Shown here piece by piece: positions 44,701-55,878 of a stretch of 64,000 nt of DNA. The stretch is from Anaeramoeba flamelloides (Eukaryota > Metamonada > Anaeramoebidae). Both the position numbers and the translations under genes were made by a program. The stretch is from contig JANTQA010000026.1 in assembly GCA_027625915.1 (NCBI GenBank), positions 558,001 to 622,000 of the forward strand, given 5' to 3'. The notes below the pieces were generated by a model. It was given only the letters and a program-made list of their open reading frames with translations. It was not told the DNA's origin and ran no database searches. How positions within the stretch are numbered: the first letter of the stretch is position 1; each line of letters opens with the position of its first letter.

Positions 44701-45458
44701 TAAGTATACAATAATTTCTGAAAATTTAAGTTAGTCAAAACAACATGTCTTGGATTCCAGTTATACATTTTTTATAAATTATTTTTTCAAAGTTATGATA
44801 ATTTTATATAATTAAGATAAGTTATCTATTGAACTCATTGAGATTTGAATACCCCATTTTCCAAAATTATCTACTTTTTAAAAAAAACACATATTTTTGG
44901 GGTATTTTTTTTTTTTGAAATAAATTAATGAATGAAGGTTTGATTGAACATTAAGAGAAAAGAATAAATGTTAAAACAATTTGAAGAAAAAAACAGGGGA
45001 TATATATAAAAACTCAAACATGGAAAAAAATAGAATGATAAAAAATATTCCAAAAACAGAAAAAAAAAACAGTTTTTCAATTTAATTTAGCAATACCTAT
45101 TGAAAGAAATATTTTATTACAAAATTAAGAAAAATATGATTCCTTTTAGACTATGTTAAAAAAATAGATTAATATAATGTCTCTACTAAGTAAAATAAAA
45201 AATTCAAAAATTTTACCGTTAAAATGAAAAAAATATTACTGAAAATTTTAATTGTTTTTTTTTTAATGCCCATCAATATTTAATAAAGTAGTAAACCTTT
45301 TTCAAAATTGTATGTCAAATAATGTTTATTATCTGAGTTTATTTCAAAAATACAGAATTTAGAGATTTTTTTTTTGAAAATTTTTTCCATGTTATAACTA
45401 AATCTTTGGGATCTATATTTTTTTCAAAATACAAGAAAGATATATTAAATATTCAAAG
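44701..45458. other. Gene-free spacer
   Basis: Holds a small inverted repeat, AATACCCCATTTT (44852) with TTTTTGGGGTATT (44897). No gene. Confidence 0.4.
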
Positions 45459-45849
45459 CAGTTAGTTCCACTTTAAGACACAAAATTTCAACTTAATTTA
45501 ATGCACAAAAAACTCCTAAATTATAACACAATTTTTGAATATTTTTTATACAAATTATTTTACAAGAATCCGAATATACACTTACTTTCACTTTTAAGGT
45601 ACAAACTTCAACGAAATTTAAGGCACAATAAAAAGCTCAAATTAAGGCACAAAATTCATATTCTAGTCAAATAATTTGAAAAATAAAAATTCCAAATTTT
45701 ATGCCTTAATTTGAGATTTTTTGTGCCTTTATTTTCGTTGAAAGTTTGTGCCTTAAAAGTGGAACTGACTGTAGTACATGGATTTGGAAATTTTTATTCT
45801 ACCTTAAATTATGTTTAAAGTTTGTTTTTTAAAAGTGGGGTTGACTATA
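45459..45849. mobile_element. Palindromic MITE (outer copy), interrupted by another copy
   Basis: Left half 45459-45576 (CAGTTAGTTCCACTTTAAGA, ending near AAGAATCCGAA) and right half 45774-45849 (ATTTTTATTCTACCTTAAAT ... GGTTGACTATA) together form one CAGTCAGTT-family MITE. A second copy sits between them. The outer copy has diverged more than the inner one. Confidence 0.75.
45577..45773. mobile_element. Palindromic MITE, CAGTCAGTT family (nested copy)
   Basis: A complete 197-bp copy with TA edges, left end TACACTTACTTTCACTTTTA and right end AGTGGAACTGACTGTA, inserted in the loop region of an older copy of the same family. Confidence 0.85.
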
Positions 45850-46069
45850 GAATTTGAAAAGGGTAAATCTGGAAAACCAATTGAAATTTTTTTCCATTTT
45901 ATAATTTAAATACCAATATTTATCATTAGTTAATTTCACGAGTTATGTGTTGTCAAAAGAATGAGCGTAGCAAAGTTTAATTTGTATTTCAAAATAAAAA
46001 GCGTGTTTTTTTTTTTTTGCTATAGAAGACCGTATATATAAGGATCAAAGAAAATGACAATAAACCTGA
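45850..46069. other. Short spacer
   Basis: No feature recognised. Confidence 0.35.
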
Positions 46070-46390
46070 ATTAAATATGGTAATGGTTTCTTAAAGTTGT
46101 TTTATTAAAATATAAATTCTAAAAAGAAAGGATAAAATAGGAAAATTTTTCTCAAAAAATAGAAATTTAATTTTTCAAATCAAAAAAACAAAAAAAAAAA
46201 AAAATCTCAAAAAAATTGAGAGAATTATGTAAAATTTTAAACAAATTGCATTCATAATTTAAAATTTACTTGAAACCTCAAGGCCGTTACTTTCGAAATT
46301 GATTTGAACTTAGGGTATACCACCGATTAGTAAATTAGATGTTGAATTGGAACAAGAAGAAAAAAAAGCTCAGATAATATCTGAAAATAC
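46070..46390. repeat. Dispersed repeat (partner 41080-41410)
   Basis: Counterpart of the repeat at 41080, same orientation, with the shared ATTCATAATTTAAAATTTAC block and the TTAGATGTTG end. Confidence 0.5.
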
Positions 46391-46892
46391 AGATTAAAGT
46401 TGTTGTGCACATATTATTTTGATCACTTTAAATCAAACCAAAGTTAAATATTAACATTTTCATTCAACTGAGAAGCTTTATATTTAGTTCAAAGAGATCA
46501 AAAAATATCTTAAAAATTCCTTGGTATAAAAACATTTCCAACAAAAAATAGGATGAGGAAATTGTTTTTATAGTAAATACAAGTTATAGTCTGTAAAGAC
46601 AAACATTTAAAATAATTAAACCACAAATCAAAAACCACAACACCCTTACAATTTAATTTTTAGACTTTTTCAATCAACAAAGTTAGAAATTAGTGATTTG
46701 ATAATAGCACATAAGGTGATTCAAAAAAAGTTTCGAATTGTCACCAAATGAAAGTAATCTCCTTCCTCTATCAAGAAATTTTTTTGGTTTTTTTGAGGAC
46801 TGGTTAAAAAAGCTTTTTCTATATCATGCCAGAACTTTCTCGCCATAGTGTCTGTTGGTTTGGGTTCTTTGAAAATCAGTTATTTAAGAGTT
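46391..46892. other. Spacer with a short unexplained minus-strand frame
   Basis: At about 46868-46720 the minus strand reads DTMARKFWHDIEKAFLTSPQ and continues through FLIEEGDYFHLVTIRNFF before a stop next to a T/A run. It is less AT-rich than its surroundings and looks protein-like. It is adjacent to the element at 46893. Too short to assign. Confidence 0.35.
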
Positions 46893-47396
46893 TAGAGCAG
46901 TGAAAAAAATACCGGACATGAAAAAAATCCCGGACAAGATTTTTAATTGTGAATATTAGTAAAAATATTATGTAATTTCAGCTATTTACAATCAAATTCC
47001 TTTTTTTAAGAATTGAACTTTTTCAATTATAACCCCCCCCACTTATTAGAATGATGATTGATGAAATCACACTTGTTCAAAACACCATTCAACCAATCAA
47101 AAAACAAGAAGAAAAATTATCATTTTCCAAACTCTAGTAAACCTTTATAAAACTGGATTATTTTTCAAAAAAAGTTGATCAACTTATGGCTATCAAACAA
47201 TTACTCAAGTATTCTAGAGACATCTTTACTTTGACGAACTTTAGGTAGGTTTATTACTAATCTCATAAAAAAAGTGGTTATTTATAATAAGGATTTGATT
47301 GTAAATAAATGAAAATTAGACAAAAATTTTACTAATATTCACAATTAAAAATCTTGTCAGAGATTTTTTTCTTGTAGGGTATTTTTTTCCCTACTA
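46893..47396. mobile_element. 504-bp element with CCGGACA termini (copy A)
   Basis: The left terminus reads GTGAAAAAAATACCGGACAT, then AAAATCCCGGACAAGATTTT and TAATTGTGAATATTAGTAAA; the right terminus is the complement with changes. TA at the edges. The interior holds a remnant frame (MMIDEITLVQNTIQ type) that is better kept in copy B (54471-54963, reversed). Confidence 0.78.
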
Positions 47397-47842
47397 TTAA
47401 ATATAATTTTTCCAAAGTATGATTCATTAGGTACCATACTTTGTTACCATACCAAATTCATATTTTTTTAAATTTCAAAGTAAAGAATCCACCAAACAGT
47501 AATGTTGTGTTCTATGAAAAGTCTCAAGCAGTGTAAATGAAAAATGAAAATAAATATTATTATCGAGAAAATCTAATAACTATAATTTCTTAATTATTTT
47601 ATTTCAGAATACAAGGTTCTAAATCAAACAAACACTCATTTAAACTTTTTATTTGCAAAAAAATATTTCTTAATTGACAAAATTCTAATCAAAAGTTCGT
47701 TTTTTTCAAAAAGAGAATATTTTTTCGCAAATATTTACTATTTTTTTCTTTTTACAGTTTTAAAACTTTTTTTTTTACAAAATTTTGAGAGCTTTTGCTC
47801 TCTTGAAGATCCAAACAAGAAAGACTCATAATTTTTTTTGAT
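47397..47842. other. Spacer upstream of the three-exon gene
   Basis: 5' flank; no motif recognised. Confidence 0.35.
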
Positions 47843-48727
47843 ATGAACAAAAAAATCGATTTTTATAGGTTACTGTGGGAATTTGGTGAATTTGTTTCGA
47901 AAGAAACTGAACAAATCCCAAATTTTGCAATTGACTATATGATTACAGATTTTATTACACACAAAATGGTATGCTTTAAAAGAGATCAAAACACAACGGA
48001 CAACGAAAAAAAACTCTCAAATCATGAATGTGTTCTGAAAAACTATCTTGGGTTGGTTTGTTCCTTGTTTAAACAAAATTGTGCTTTTGTTGTCCCACAC
48101 CCAACAAAAAAAACAAAGGAGCAAAAAGATTGTAAACATACCCAAGAAACTCCTGTACAAAGAAGAAAAGACAACTCTGTTTCATGCCCCACAACCTTTT
48201 TTCAAATTGCTTCGAATTGGAAACATCTTTTTTCAAGGAAATTCATCACTCTTCAAGGGAACCTAAATCCAAACACATTAGTCCAATCTATGAATTTCAT
48301 TGGATTCAATAACTCCAGGTCAGAACGCACAATAGGACTACTTTGCTTTACAACCAATAAAATACTCCTAAATGGTAACTTTTCCTTTGTTTTTTCTTTG
48401 TTTTTTTCGGAAAAAACATTTTTTGATTTTCATTTTTCGAATTGTTAGACCCAATTACCAAACCGGCTTTCAAAAAAAAAAATCTTCTTATTTTCTTAAT
48501 TTATACAAACAATTGTAAAAAAAATTTCATTCTCAAGAAAATCCAAATTTTTTGTCGAACAAATTATTTGGTGAATAATTTTCAGTTGTTCTATTCTGAT
48601 TTTGTTTGCAGATTTCATTTCATCAATTAAACAATTTAAATCAAACCCCAGAATTGGTTGTGGATCATTTAAAAATATCTGCTTTCCATTTAAAACTCTT
48701 TTCGATTTGTTAATGTGCAAAAAATAA
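47843..48727 (+). CDS. Hypothetical protein, three exons
   Basis: Exons 47843-48374, 48449-48514 and 48612-48727 give 237 residues from ATG 47843. Introns are 74 nt (GTAACT...TGTTAG) and 97 nt (GTAAAA...TTGCAG); the frame closes exactly through both junctions, which supports the model. The N terminus (KIDFYRLLWEFGEFVSKETE and IPNFAIDYMITDFI) looks like a helical domain. The middle has a Lys/Gln-rich linker (about 90-115), and the end is hydrophobic/basic (GSFKNICFPFKTLFDLLMCK). There are 7-9 Cys but no obvious zinc motif. No family is recognised. Introns could differ in detail; without them the first exon would read on to a stop at 48448. Confidence 0.6.
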
Positions 48728-49494
48728 TTTAATTTCTAAAAAAATCTCTTTTGTTACCTTCATTGACTGAAAGTTACAATAAATAAAGAATTGAATTGGT
48801 GAGTGTCTTTCAACGAATCCTTTTTTTGGGGTTATTTAATTACTGATCCTAATTTTAAAATTTTTTTCTTCCTTTTATTTTCTAAAATCGAAAAAAAATT
48901 AGAAATGATCTCACCAATTAACGAACAATTATGAACTGGAAATCGATTGCTAAAATTGAAAGAGTTCTTCTTGATCGCATTTCGTTTAATTTAAAAATTT
49001 TATGTAATTATTACTAGATAATAAATTTCTTAATTTCAACTTGTCAAATATTTTAAAATTCATTTTTGATAAAAAAAGAATTTAAGAACAAACAATAAGA
49101 GTCAAGCAATTCAAAAATGTTTTATTAAAGAAATACACACTCTAAAAAGTCTCTGTTAATAACATCAAAATAATGAAGACAATTAAACTGTACTTTTTTT
49201 TTTTAATTCTTGATCAAATACAACATCTAAAGATGAACACAGACTTCAAAAGAAGTTTAAATTGATTTTGTAGGGTTATCTCGTTATAATTAAGAGAAAA
49301 TTTTAAATTGTGAATTGAATTTGTTTTTTTGTTTCACTTTTGCAAATATGGAATGTTGTCAAAAATAGAGTTTTTTCAATTTTTGAGATAAATAAAAAGT
49401 TCCCTGTATTTACCCAAATTTTGATAAAAGTAAAGATAATATCTAATTACCGTAAAAGACTAATAATAATTTTAATCATTATAATTGGATTTGG
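48728..49494. other. Gene-free spacer with repeat fragments
   Basis: Fragments of the 41080/46070 repeat recur near 49110-49220 (for example GATGTTGTATTTGATC on the minus strand). Nothing else seen. Confidence 0.4.
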
Positions 49495-49838
49495 TGAACA
49501 CAAATACTTTGTTTCAAAAATGATTTTTTTTTAAAATTGAAAGATTGATACTGATAAATTCAAATAAATTTCAAAATATTTTTACTTCAATTTCCCTTTT
49601 AAGAAATTTTTATGCTGAACTTTTAAATAAAACATTTTATGTAGTCAAGTGTTAAGAAACTCAGTAAAATTAGTTGTTCTTGAAAATTCTTTGCGATGGA
49701 CTGTTTGATAAGAAACAGTTTGAAGATTTATAAAAATGGAAATTGAAGTAAAAATATTTTGAAATTTATTTGAATTTATCAGTATCATTCTTTCAATTTT
49801 ATAAAAAAATCATTTTTGAAACAAAGTATTGGTGTTCA
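49495..49838. repeat. Large inverted repeat, 101-bp arms
   Basis: Arms 49495-49595 and 49738-49838 are near-identical complements (TGAACACAAATACTTTGTTT against the complement of AAACAAAGTATTGGTGTTCA), with a few mismatches, around a 142-bp spacer. The pair could extrude as a cruciform or form a long hairpin RNA. No TA or TTAA edge and no second copy in the window, so a foldback transposon is possible but unproven. Confidence 0.8.
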
Positions 49839-49918
49839 ACGATTTTATATTGAAAACCCCTTTGAACTCAATAATCAAAAATGAGCATTTTGTTTACTTT
49901 TATCAAAATTTGGATAAA

Positions 49919-49943
49919 TTTATTTATTTATTTATTTATTTAT
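49919..49943. repeat. (TTTA)n microsatellite
   Basis: About six TTTA units in tandem. Confidence 0.8.
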
Positions 49944-50039
49944 AGAAAGGAGTAATTAAAGAAAAATCATCAAATAAAAAAAAAGAGAAGAAGAAAAATA
50001 ATTAAAATATATATAAAAAATAAATTTATCATTTTCATG

Positions 50040-50190
50040 ACCAATTAGAAACTATCCACGTCCTGGACAGGAGGAGCAAAAACCCGATAGAAAGATTACC
50101 CATTATGGATAAAAATTCCACATTCTGTGATTAATAATTGGTATTCCCCGACTCTCAGAGTGGGGCACTGGGTGTCTGAATTTATATATT
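50040..50190. other. GC-richer island, unexplained
   Basis: ATCCACGTCCTGGACAGGAG and CCCCGACTCTCAGAGTGGGG lie within 130 bp, far less AT-rich than their surroundings; the second can form a short hairpin. The plus-strand frame reads LETIHVLDRRSKNPIERLPI but closes quickly. It could be a gene fragment or a piece of a mobile element. Confidence 0.4.
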
Positions 50191-50516
50191 TTTTATTATT
50201 TAAAAAAAATTTTGTTTTCACTTTATTTTTATTATTTGTTGTTTATTACCTTAAGTTTTCTAACCATAAGAGCTTTGATAAAAAATTCCTGACAAGCGCA
50301 GTAAATTTCATAATTTTGATTAGTCATGTTGAAGAGTTTCTGTGTATTTTTTCTAAGAATAACTTTTTCATATAATTTCTTATCTAGAATTTTTTCTAAT
50401 TTTTTTTTCCATTTCAAAATTTGGATAAATACATGGAATTCTTTATTTGTCTCAAAAATTTGACAAATCATTTTCTCATCTTATATTTTTTACAACATTC
50501 CATATTTACCTTGTGT

Positions 50517-50699
50517 TTAAGGGAGTAGTCTCTATTATTATTTTTTTTTTTTGATTGATTTTTGAATAAGGATTCCTTTTCTAGAAATATGATTAATATT
50601 GAAAATAAACACGGTTTTCAAATCTAAGTAATTGACAAAAAATGTTCTCAATCTCTATTATATTTAGGTAAAAAAAATTAATAGAGATTAGTCCCTCAA
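50517..50699. mobile_element. TTAA-flanked MITE (GGGACTAGTC family)
   Basis: 183 bp: TTAAGGGAGTAGTCTCTATT at the left, ATAGAGATTAGTCCCTCAA at the right. Internal block AAGGATTCCTTTTCTAGAAA and TATTGAAAATAAACACG match the copies at 60212 and 55024. TTAA next to the termini fits either a piggyBac-like target or a terminal repeat that starts TTAA. Confidence 0.8.
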
Positions 50700-51005
50700 G
50701 GAAGTACGATCATTTTACCAATTCTGAGTATAACCTTGGTTTATTCAAAAATGAATCATTAAAATCATTTCTTTATATATAAACTCTGTTTCAGTCAAAG
50801 TTGCCCAACGTTTTTTTCAAATATCAATTATTTTATATAATTTACCTTTGAAGAACAAATAAGAAATAAAAAGATATTAAACCTCAAATAATTCTTGATA
50901 TATGTCTGAAAGAAAATTGATTAATCAATAAATTTTCTTAAAAATTGAAAAATCTAAATTCTTAGAGACACATTCAGAAAAACAACAATTTTAGTTTTGA
51001 ACTTC

Positions 51006-51172
51006 TACTGGTATTTGAATAATAAATAAGAAAGATTTTTCACTATATTTTTCATATTTTTCTTTTACAAATCAAGTCCTCAAACGAAGTGTGTTGGTAT
51101 TTGTGTTCTCTATTTGAAAAAACAAATGAAAATGAAGTGAATATTTTTCAATTTATTAACAAATATCAGGAT
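51006..51172. mobile_element. MITE, CTGGTATTTGAAT family (diverged)
   Basis: Left arm TACTGGTATTTGAATAATAA; the right arm ends AACAAATATCAGGA. The core AGTGAATATTTTTCA/TTTTTCACTATATTT pairs. Confidence 0.6.
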
Positions 51173-52281
51173 CAAAGATCGAATAGAATTGCAATAGAAA
51201 TCAATATGATTTCTCAACATTCATTTCCATGGTTTCAATAACCTTAGAATAACACATTTTTACCAAATGACTATTGATCTTGCAATAAAAAAATTTTTGC
51301 AAATGTATGACGTTTGAAAAAAAAAAATCGAAAAAAAAAAACAAAAATGTGTAAAAATGATTTCAATTTTGAAAATTTCCAAAATATAATTTTTCTTCTA
51401 ATATCTATGCAAACCCTATTAAAACATGTATTTTACCCATTACAACTGGGCCCCTTTGACTGGAAAATAGTTTATTTATATATATATATATATAAAGTAT
51501 TTCCATAAAAGTGGGATATTAATTTTTTACATTTTATAAAAAATCATCGTTGTAGTATTTATTAATGTACGATACCAAATTAAGTTTAATATCAATATCA
51601 ATTGAATAAAATGGCTAAGGTATCTATTTTATTATATATTGGATGGAATATTTCCAAAAAATGGAAAAAAAAAATAACACTTTTTTTTGGTTAAGACAAT
51701 TTACGATCAATTTCAATAAAAAACTGGAAATACCAAAGGTACAAATTATTTTTTTAAATAATCAAATGTAGTTATATATTTTTAATTCTATTTGAAAATT
51801 CTTTGGAGTTAAACAAGTTATGATACGGATTTTTTCAATCAAAAATAAAAAAATATACACCAATTTTCAATACATGAAAAATATCAGATAAAATTGAGAT
51901 AAGAAAATTTAATATCTTTTATTTATGTAATACAAAACTAATAAACAAATTAAATTATTATAAAGAATCGATAAATGGTATTTAATTATTATGGATGTTT
52001 AAATAATTTTTTGAAGATTTATTTTTAAAGATATATTTTAAAATTAATTTACATTACTTTAAAGAAAAAAAAAACTAATATTTAGTGAATTTATATATAT
52101 ATATATATAAATATATAAATATAAGCTATTTACAATAAAGTTGAATTAACCTATTTGAAATAATAATATTTTAATTTACTTTGATTATTATCATTTATCT
52201 AAAAAAAAAAATCTTTTCCTAATATATTGTTTCTGATCAAAAAATATTCAAAAATTAAAAAATTTCTTTATTAAATAATTA
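51173..52281. other. Spacer with TA microsatellites
   Basis: (TA)n tracts at about 51476-51495 and 52094-52110. It should contain the first exon and intron of the Lys-rich gene that follows, but no exon could be fixed. Confidence 0.4.
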
Positions 52282-53517
52282 GAACCTCAAACCAGAGAAG
52301 ATTTGGTAAAACTTACACACTTTTCAAGGCAAAGAATTTGTACTATTTTGGCAATTTATAAATGTTTAAATTTAATTATTGATAAATCAAAGCATTACCC
52401 AGTTATCTGGAATTACAAGCAATCGCAAATATTTACCAATTTAAATATTTTAACAAAGGATATTCTTCAAATTATTTCATTAAAAGAACAATTAGTCAAA
52501 AGACTATTACTTATTTTGAAACTTTTGAAGAGTAGGGTATTGAAATCGAAGGCAATTGGGGAAATCAATAATCATAACAATTTGTATCAAGAGCATAGAA
52601 ATATTCAAAGTTTTAAAGAAAGCCAAGAGCAAAGGGTGACCCAATTTCCTCAAAATAACAACATTCCAGAAAAGAATGAAATTAGGAGATTATTTGATCT
52701 CGAAAAGAAAATATTCAGTTTTCATAATAAAAATCAACAACAAATTTCAGAATTTAATAAAAATTTTTTGTTAAATAACCTTTTTAAAACAAAAGAGTTA
52801 CTCAAACAAAAACAAAGGTTGGTCAAAGAACTAATTTTAAAAAGAAAAAAATATTTATCTCAATTAAGAAAAGAACAAGAAAAACAAATGTTAAAATACA
52901 ACTTAAAGATTGAAAGCAAGTATTTATATAATTTTTCTAATTGTAAAAATAAAAAAAAGACAAGAAATGGCCAAAGTGATAATAAAAAGAAAAAGGAAAA
53001 GGAAAAAAAAAAGAAAAAGAAAATGAAAAAGAAAAAAAAGAAAAAGAAAAAAATTGTTACAAAATTACTTAAAGAACAGAAAAATAATTTTGATCAAAAA
53101 AAAAAACATATTGTTTTGAATAATATTCAGAAAGTAAATAGTAAAAATACTTTTGATATTGTTACCACTGATAATGATATTAACACAAATACGACAATAA
53201 ACTATAAAAACAATAATAATAATTTATACATTAATAACAAAGATTCAATGATTCAAAATTCAATGACTCAAAAAGAAATGGAAGCCGCTGAAGCTATATT
53301 AACTTTATTCCCAGTAGAAAAACAAAATAACTCTAAGAATCAGAAAGAAAAAATTAAATATAAAAAAAAGGAAAAATTATCAAAATCCAAAAATATTTTG
53401 AAATGTAAAAAAAAAAAAAAAAATGAAATTAAAAATAAAATACAGTTACAAGATTTATACCATTTTTATTTTTCAGGGTCGGAACTTATACCACAAATGA
53501 AAAATAAAAAAAATTAA
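52282..53517 (+). CDS. Lys-rich hypothetical protein, 3' exon
   Basis: The frame is open from an acceptor-like TAATTAG at 52276-52282 to a TAA at 53515. No ATG precedes the conserved-looking start (EPQTREDLVKLTHFSRQRIC), so a 5' exon is missing from this model. About residues 1-75 are helical and moderately hydrophobic (ICTILAIYKCLNLIID; LLLILKLLKSR). They are followed by coiled coil (LKQKQRLVKELILKRKKYL), a Lys tract of about 30 residues that resembles a nuclear/nucleolar signal, an Asn-rich stretch and a short ordered C terminus (LQDLYHFYFSGSELIPQM). No family is recognised; a nuclear role is a guess from charge. Confidence 0.55.
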   Translation, partial: EPQTREDLVKLTHFSRQRICTILAIYKCLNLIIDKSKHYPVIWNYKQSQIFTNLNILTKDILQIISLKEQLVKRLLLILKLLKSRVLKSKAIGEINNHNNLYQEHRNIQSFKESQEQRVTQFPQNNNIPEKNEIRRLFDLEKKIFSFHNKNQQQISEFNKNFLLNNLFKTKELLKQKQRLVKELILKRKKYLSQLRKEQEKQMLKYNLKIESKYLYNFSNCKNKKKTRNGQSDNKKKKEKEKKKKKKMKKKKKKKKKIVTKLLKEQKNNFDQKKKHIVLNNIQKVNSKNTFDIVTTDNDINTNTTINYKNNNNNLYINNKDSMIQNSMTQKEMEAAEAILTLFPVEKQNNSKNQKEKIKYKKKEKLSKSKNILKCKKKKKNEIKNKIQLQDLYHFYFSGSELIPQMKNKKN

Positions 53518-54470
53518 TTTATTTAAAAGTCAAGGTGAAATATATCAAAATATAAAACGCCATTCTCACTATTTATGTTTGTTTAACATTAATAAAACTA
53601 TTTGCAAAACACTTCGCTTACATAATAATAATAAAAAAAAAAACTGTTTTTGAAATATAAATTATTATTTTATTTTTTAAAACACAAAATTTTTATTTTA
53701 TATATTTTAAAGAAATAATATTTGATAATTGTAGAGAAGAAAGAAATTTACTTCTAAATTGTTTTATGAGAGTATTTTAATTCATGTAAAAATATTTTTG
53801 GGAATTAACTCGGACATTAGATATAATTAGGAAATTTTTGGATTTTTTTTTCAATATAATCGAGTAAAAATAGTAGAATTTTTAAAGAATAAAAGCCTTA
53901 AAAATTGGAAAATTATTATTTTTCAAAAGTGGTTAAATTTCAAAAGTGGTCAAATTCTCAAGTTTTTCAAAATAGTCAATTCCGTTGACAGATATTGATC
54001 GTGGGTATTTATAAACCCTTGACAGGTGGGATGTAGGTATTTAAAACATCCTTTAGGGGTAGGTTAAGGTATGATTAACGTATTTTAGGGTAGGTTAGAG
54101 TAGTTTAAATGGTATGGTAGAGAAATTTGGAAAGTATTTTGAAAAAAAATAATTAAGAGACCAATTAGATTTTAGTAACTTGTTTTGAGGGAGAAAATTT
54201 TTCGACTTAACTTTGGTGTTAAAATTGGGTTACAAAGAAATTTTTAAAAATATTTAGAATTGATGATTTCAACATTTTCGATTTTCTACAATTTAAGTAA
54301 TAAAATACTAGAAATTATACAATAATCTTTTTAAATTTCCTTCCAAAGCACTTAAAACTGATTAAAAATCTTCATACTGGTTAAAATAATTAAGAAACTT
54401 TTCAAAAATATAAAAGACATTAAATTTGACCCATTATGCAATTTTAGCAAATTTGAAATTTAATAGTATA
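53518..54470. other. Spacer with TTTAGGG-like direct repeats
   Basis: Near 54049-54105, TTTAGGGGTAGGTTAAGGTA and TTTTAGGGTAGGTTAGAGTA stand 30 bp apart, preceded by AACCCTTGACAGGTGGGATG. Otherwise featureless. Confidence 0.4.
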
Positions 54471-54963
54471 TAGTAGGGAAAAAAATACCGGACATGAAAA
54501 AAATCCCGGACAAGATTTTTAATTGTGGATATTAGTAAAATTTTTGTCTAATTTCAATGAAATCCTTATTATAAATAACCAATTTTTTTATGAGATTAGT
54601 AATAAACCTACCTAAAGTCCACCAAAGTAAGGTGTCTCTAGAATACTCGAGTAATTGCTTGATAGCCATATGTTGATCAACTTTTTTTGAAAAAATAATC
54701 CAGTTTTATTGAGGTTTACTAGAGTTTGGAAAATGATAATTTTTTCTTCTTGTTTTTTGATTGATTGAATGGTGTTTTGAACAAGTGTGATTTCATCAAT
54801 CATCATTCTAATAAGTGGGGGAGTTATAATTGAAAAAGTTCGATTCTTAAAAAAAGGAATTTGATTGTAAATAAATGAAATTACACAATAATTTTACTAA
54901 TATTCACAATTAAAAATCTTGTCCGGGATTTTTTTCATGTCCGGTATTTTTTTCACTACTCTA
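54471..54963. mobile_element. 493-bp element with CCGGACA termini (copy B)
   Basis: Same family as 46893-47396 but inverted. Left terminus TAGTAGGGAAAAAAATACCG, right terminus complement of TAGAGTAGTGAAAAAAATAC, with TA edges. A minus-strand frame (54806-54612) starts MMIDEITLVQNTIQSIKKQE; another frame over the same part reads AIKQLLEYSRDTLLWWTLGR. Which one was the coding frame is unclear. Probably a nonautonomous derivative of a TA-target DNA transposon. Confidence 0.8.
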
Positions 54964-55023
54964 CCCTTAAAATTGATATTTAAAGTTATTGTAGAAGGGT
55001 TTATTTATTTTTTTTTGAGAGAT

Positions 55024-55206
55024 TTTTATAGATAAATCTCCATTAAATTTTTTTTACCTAAATTTAATAGAGATTGAGAATATTTTTTTAGCCAATTACT
55101 AAGATTTGTTAAACCGTGTTTGTTTTCCATAGTAAACTTAATTCGAGATTAGGAATCCTTATTTAGAAATTGATCAAAATTAAAATAATAGAGACTAGTC
55201 CCTTAA
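55024..55206. mobile_element. TTAA-flanked MITE (GGGACTAGTC family), reversed
   Basis: The right end GAGACTAGTCCCTTAA (55206) is sharp; the left end is worn (GATAAATCTCCATTAAA). Internal TTCGAGATTAGGAATCCTTA matches the other copies. Confidence 0.72.
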
Positions 55207-55878
55207 TGATTTATGTGATTGCTTTCATTTCTGAATTATTTTTTTTTTATTGCAAAAGCCTGATTGGCATTTTATTCCTTTTATTTTCATTTAACAGCAT
55301 TCCCAAAATTGGGTGTTAGGAATATGAAATAAATTTAAAATAATAATAAGAAGGTAACAAAACAAAAAAAAAAAAAAAAAAAAAAAAAAATGATCAAACA
55401 ACAAGTTTAATTATTGAATAAAAATCAAAAAGAGAAAAAGTGTTTTCAACAATATTAATCATAACAAAAAAAAATTTTAAAATATAACAAAAGTATTATG
55501 GTAACAAATAAGAATAAAAAAAAAATTTTCTCCAAAATTCACAAACAAATAATTTCTTTTTTTTTCAAAGCATTTTGGAGATCACTCTTGCCAAATTAAT
55601 TTGATGTAAAGAGTAAAACTAAAGGGTGTTGTGTTAAAAACGTGTTTAACCTCTGGGTTTAAAAAAAATAGAATTTGCAGAAAACAAAAAAAAAAGACAA
55701 TTGTGTTTGGTTGTTGATCAAGTAAAAAATGAGTACTTTTTTTCTTGTCCAATACCAAATTCCAAAAGAAAAAAAAAAGAAGTTTGTTTTGTGGTGTTTT
55801 AGTCTTTGGTTTTTGAATTGCCCTTTTGTGAGTGTTTGGTTTTCTGTGTTTTTTTCCTCTCTGGATTTGAAAAAAACA
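55207..55878. other. Spacer with poly(A) tract
   Basis: A run at about 55362-55389. 3' flank of the small basic gene; no other feature. Confidence 0.4.

Noticed and set aside
50100-50190. Possible tRNA in the GC-richer island
   Set aside because: No T-arm consensus and no cloverleaf could be drawn.
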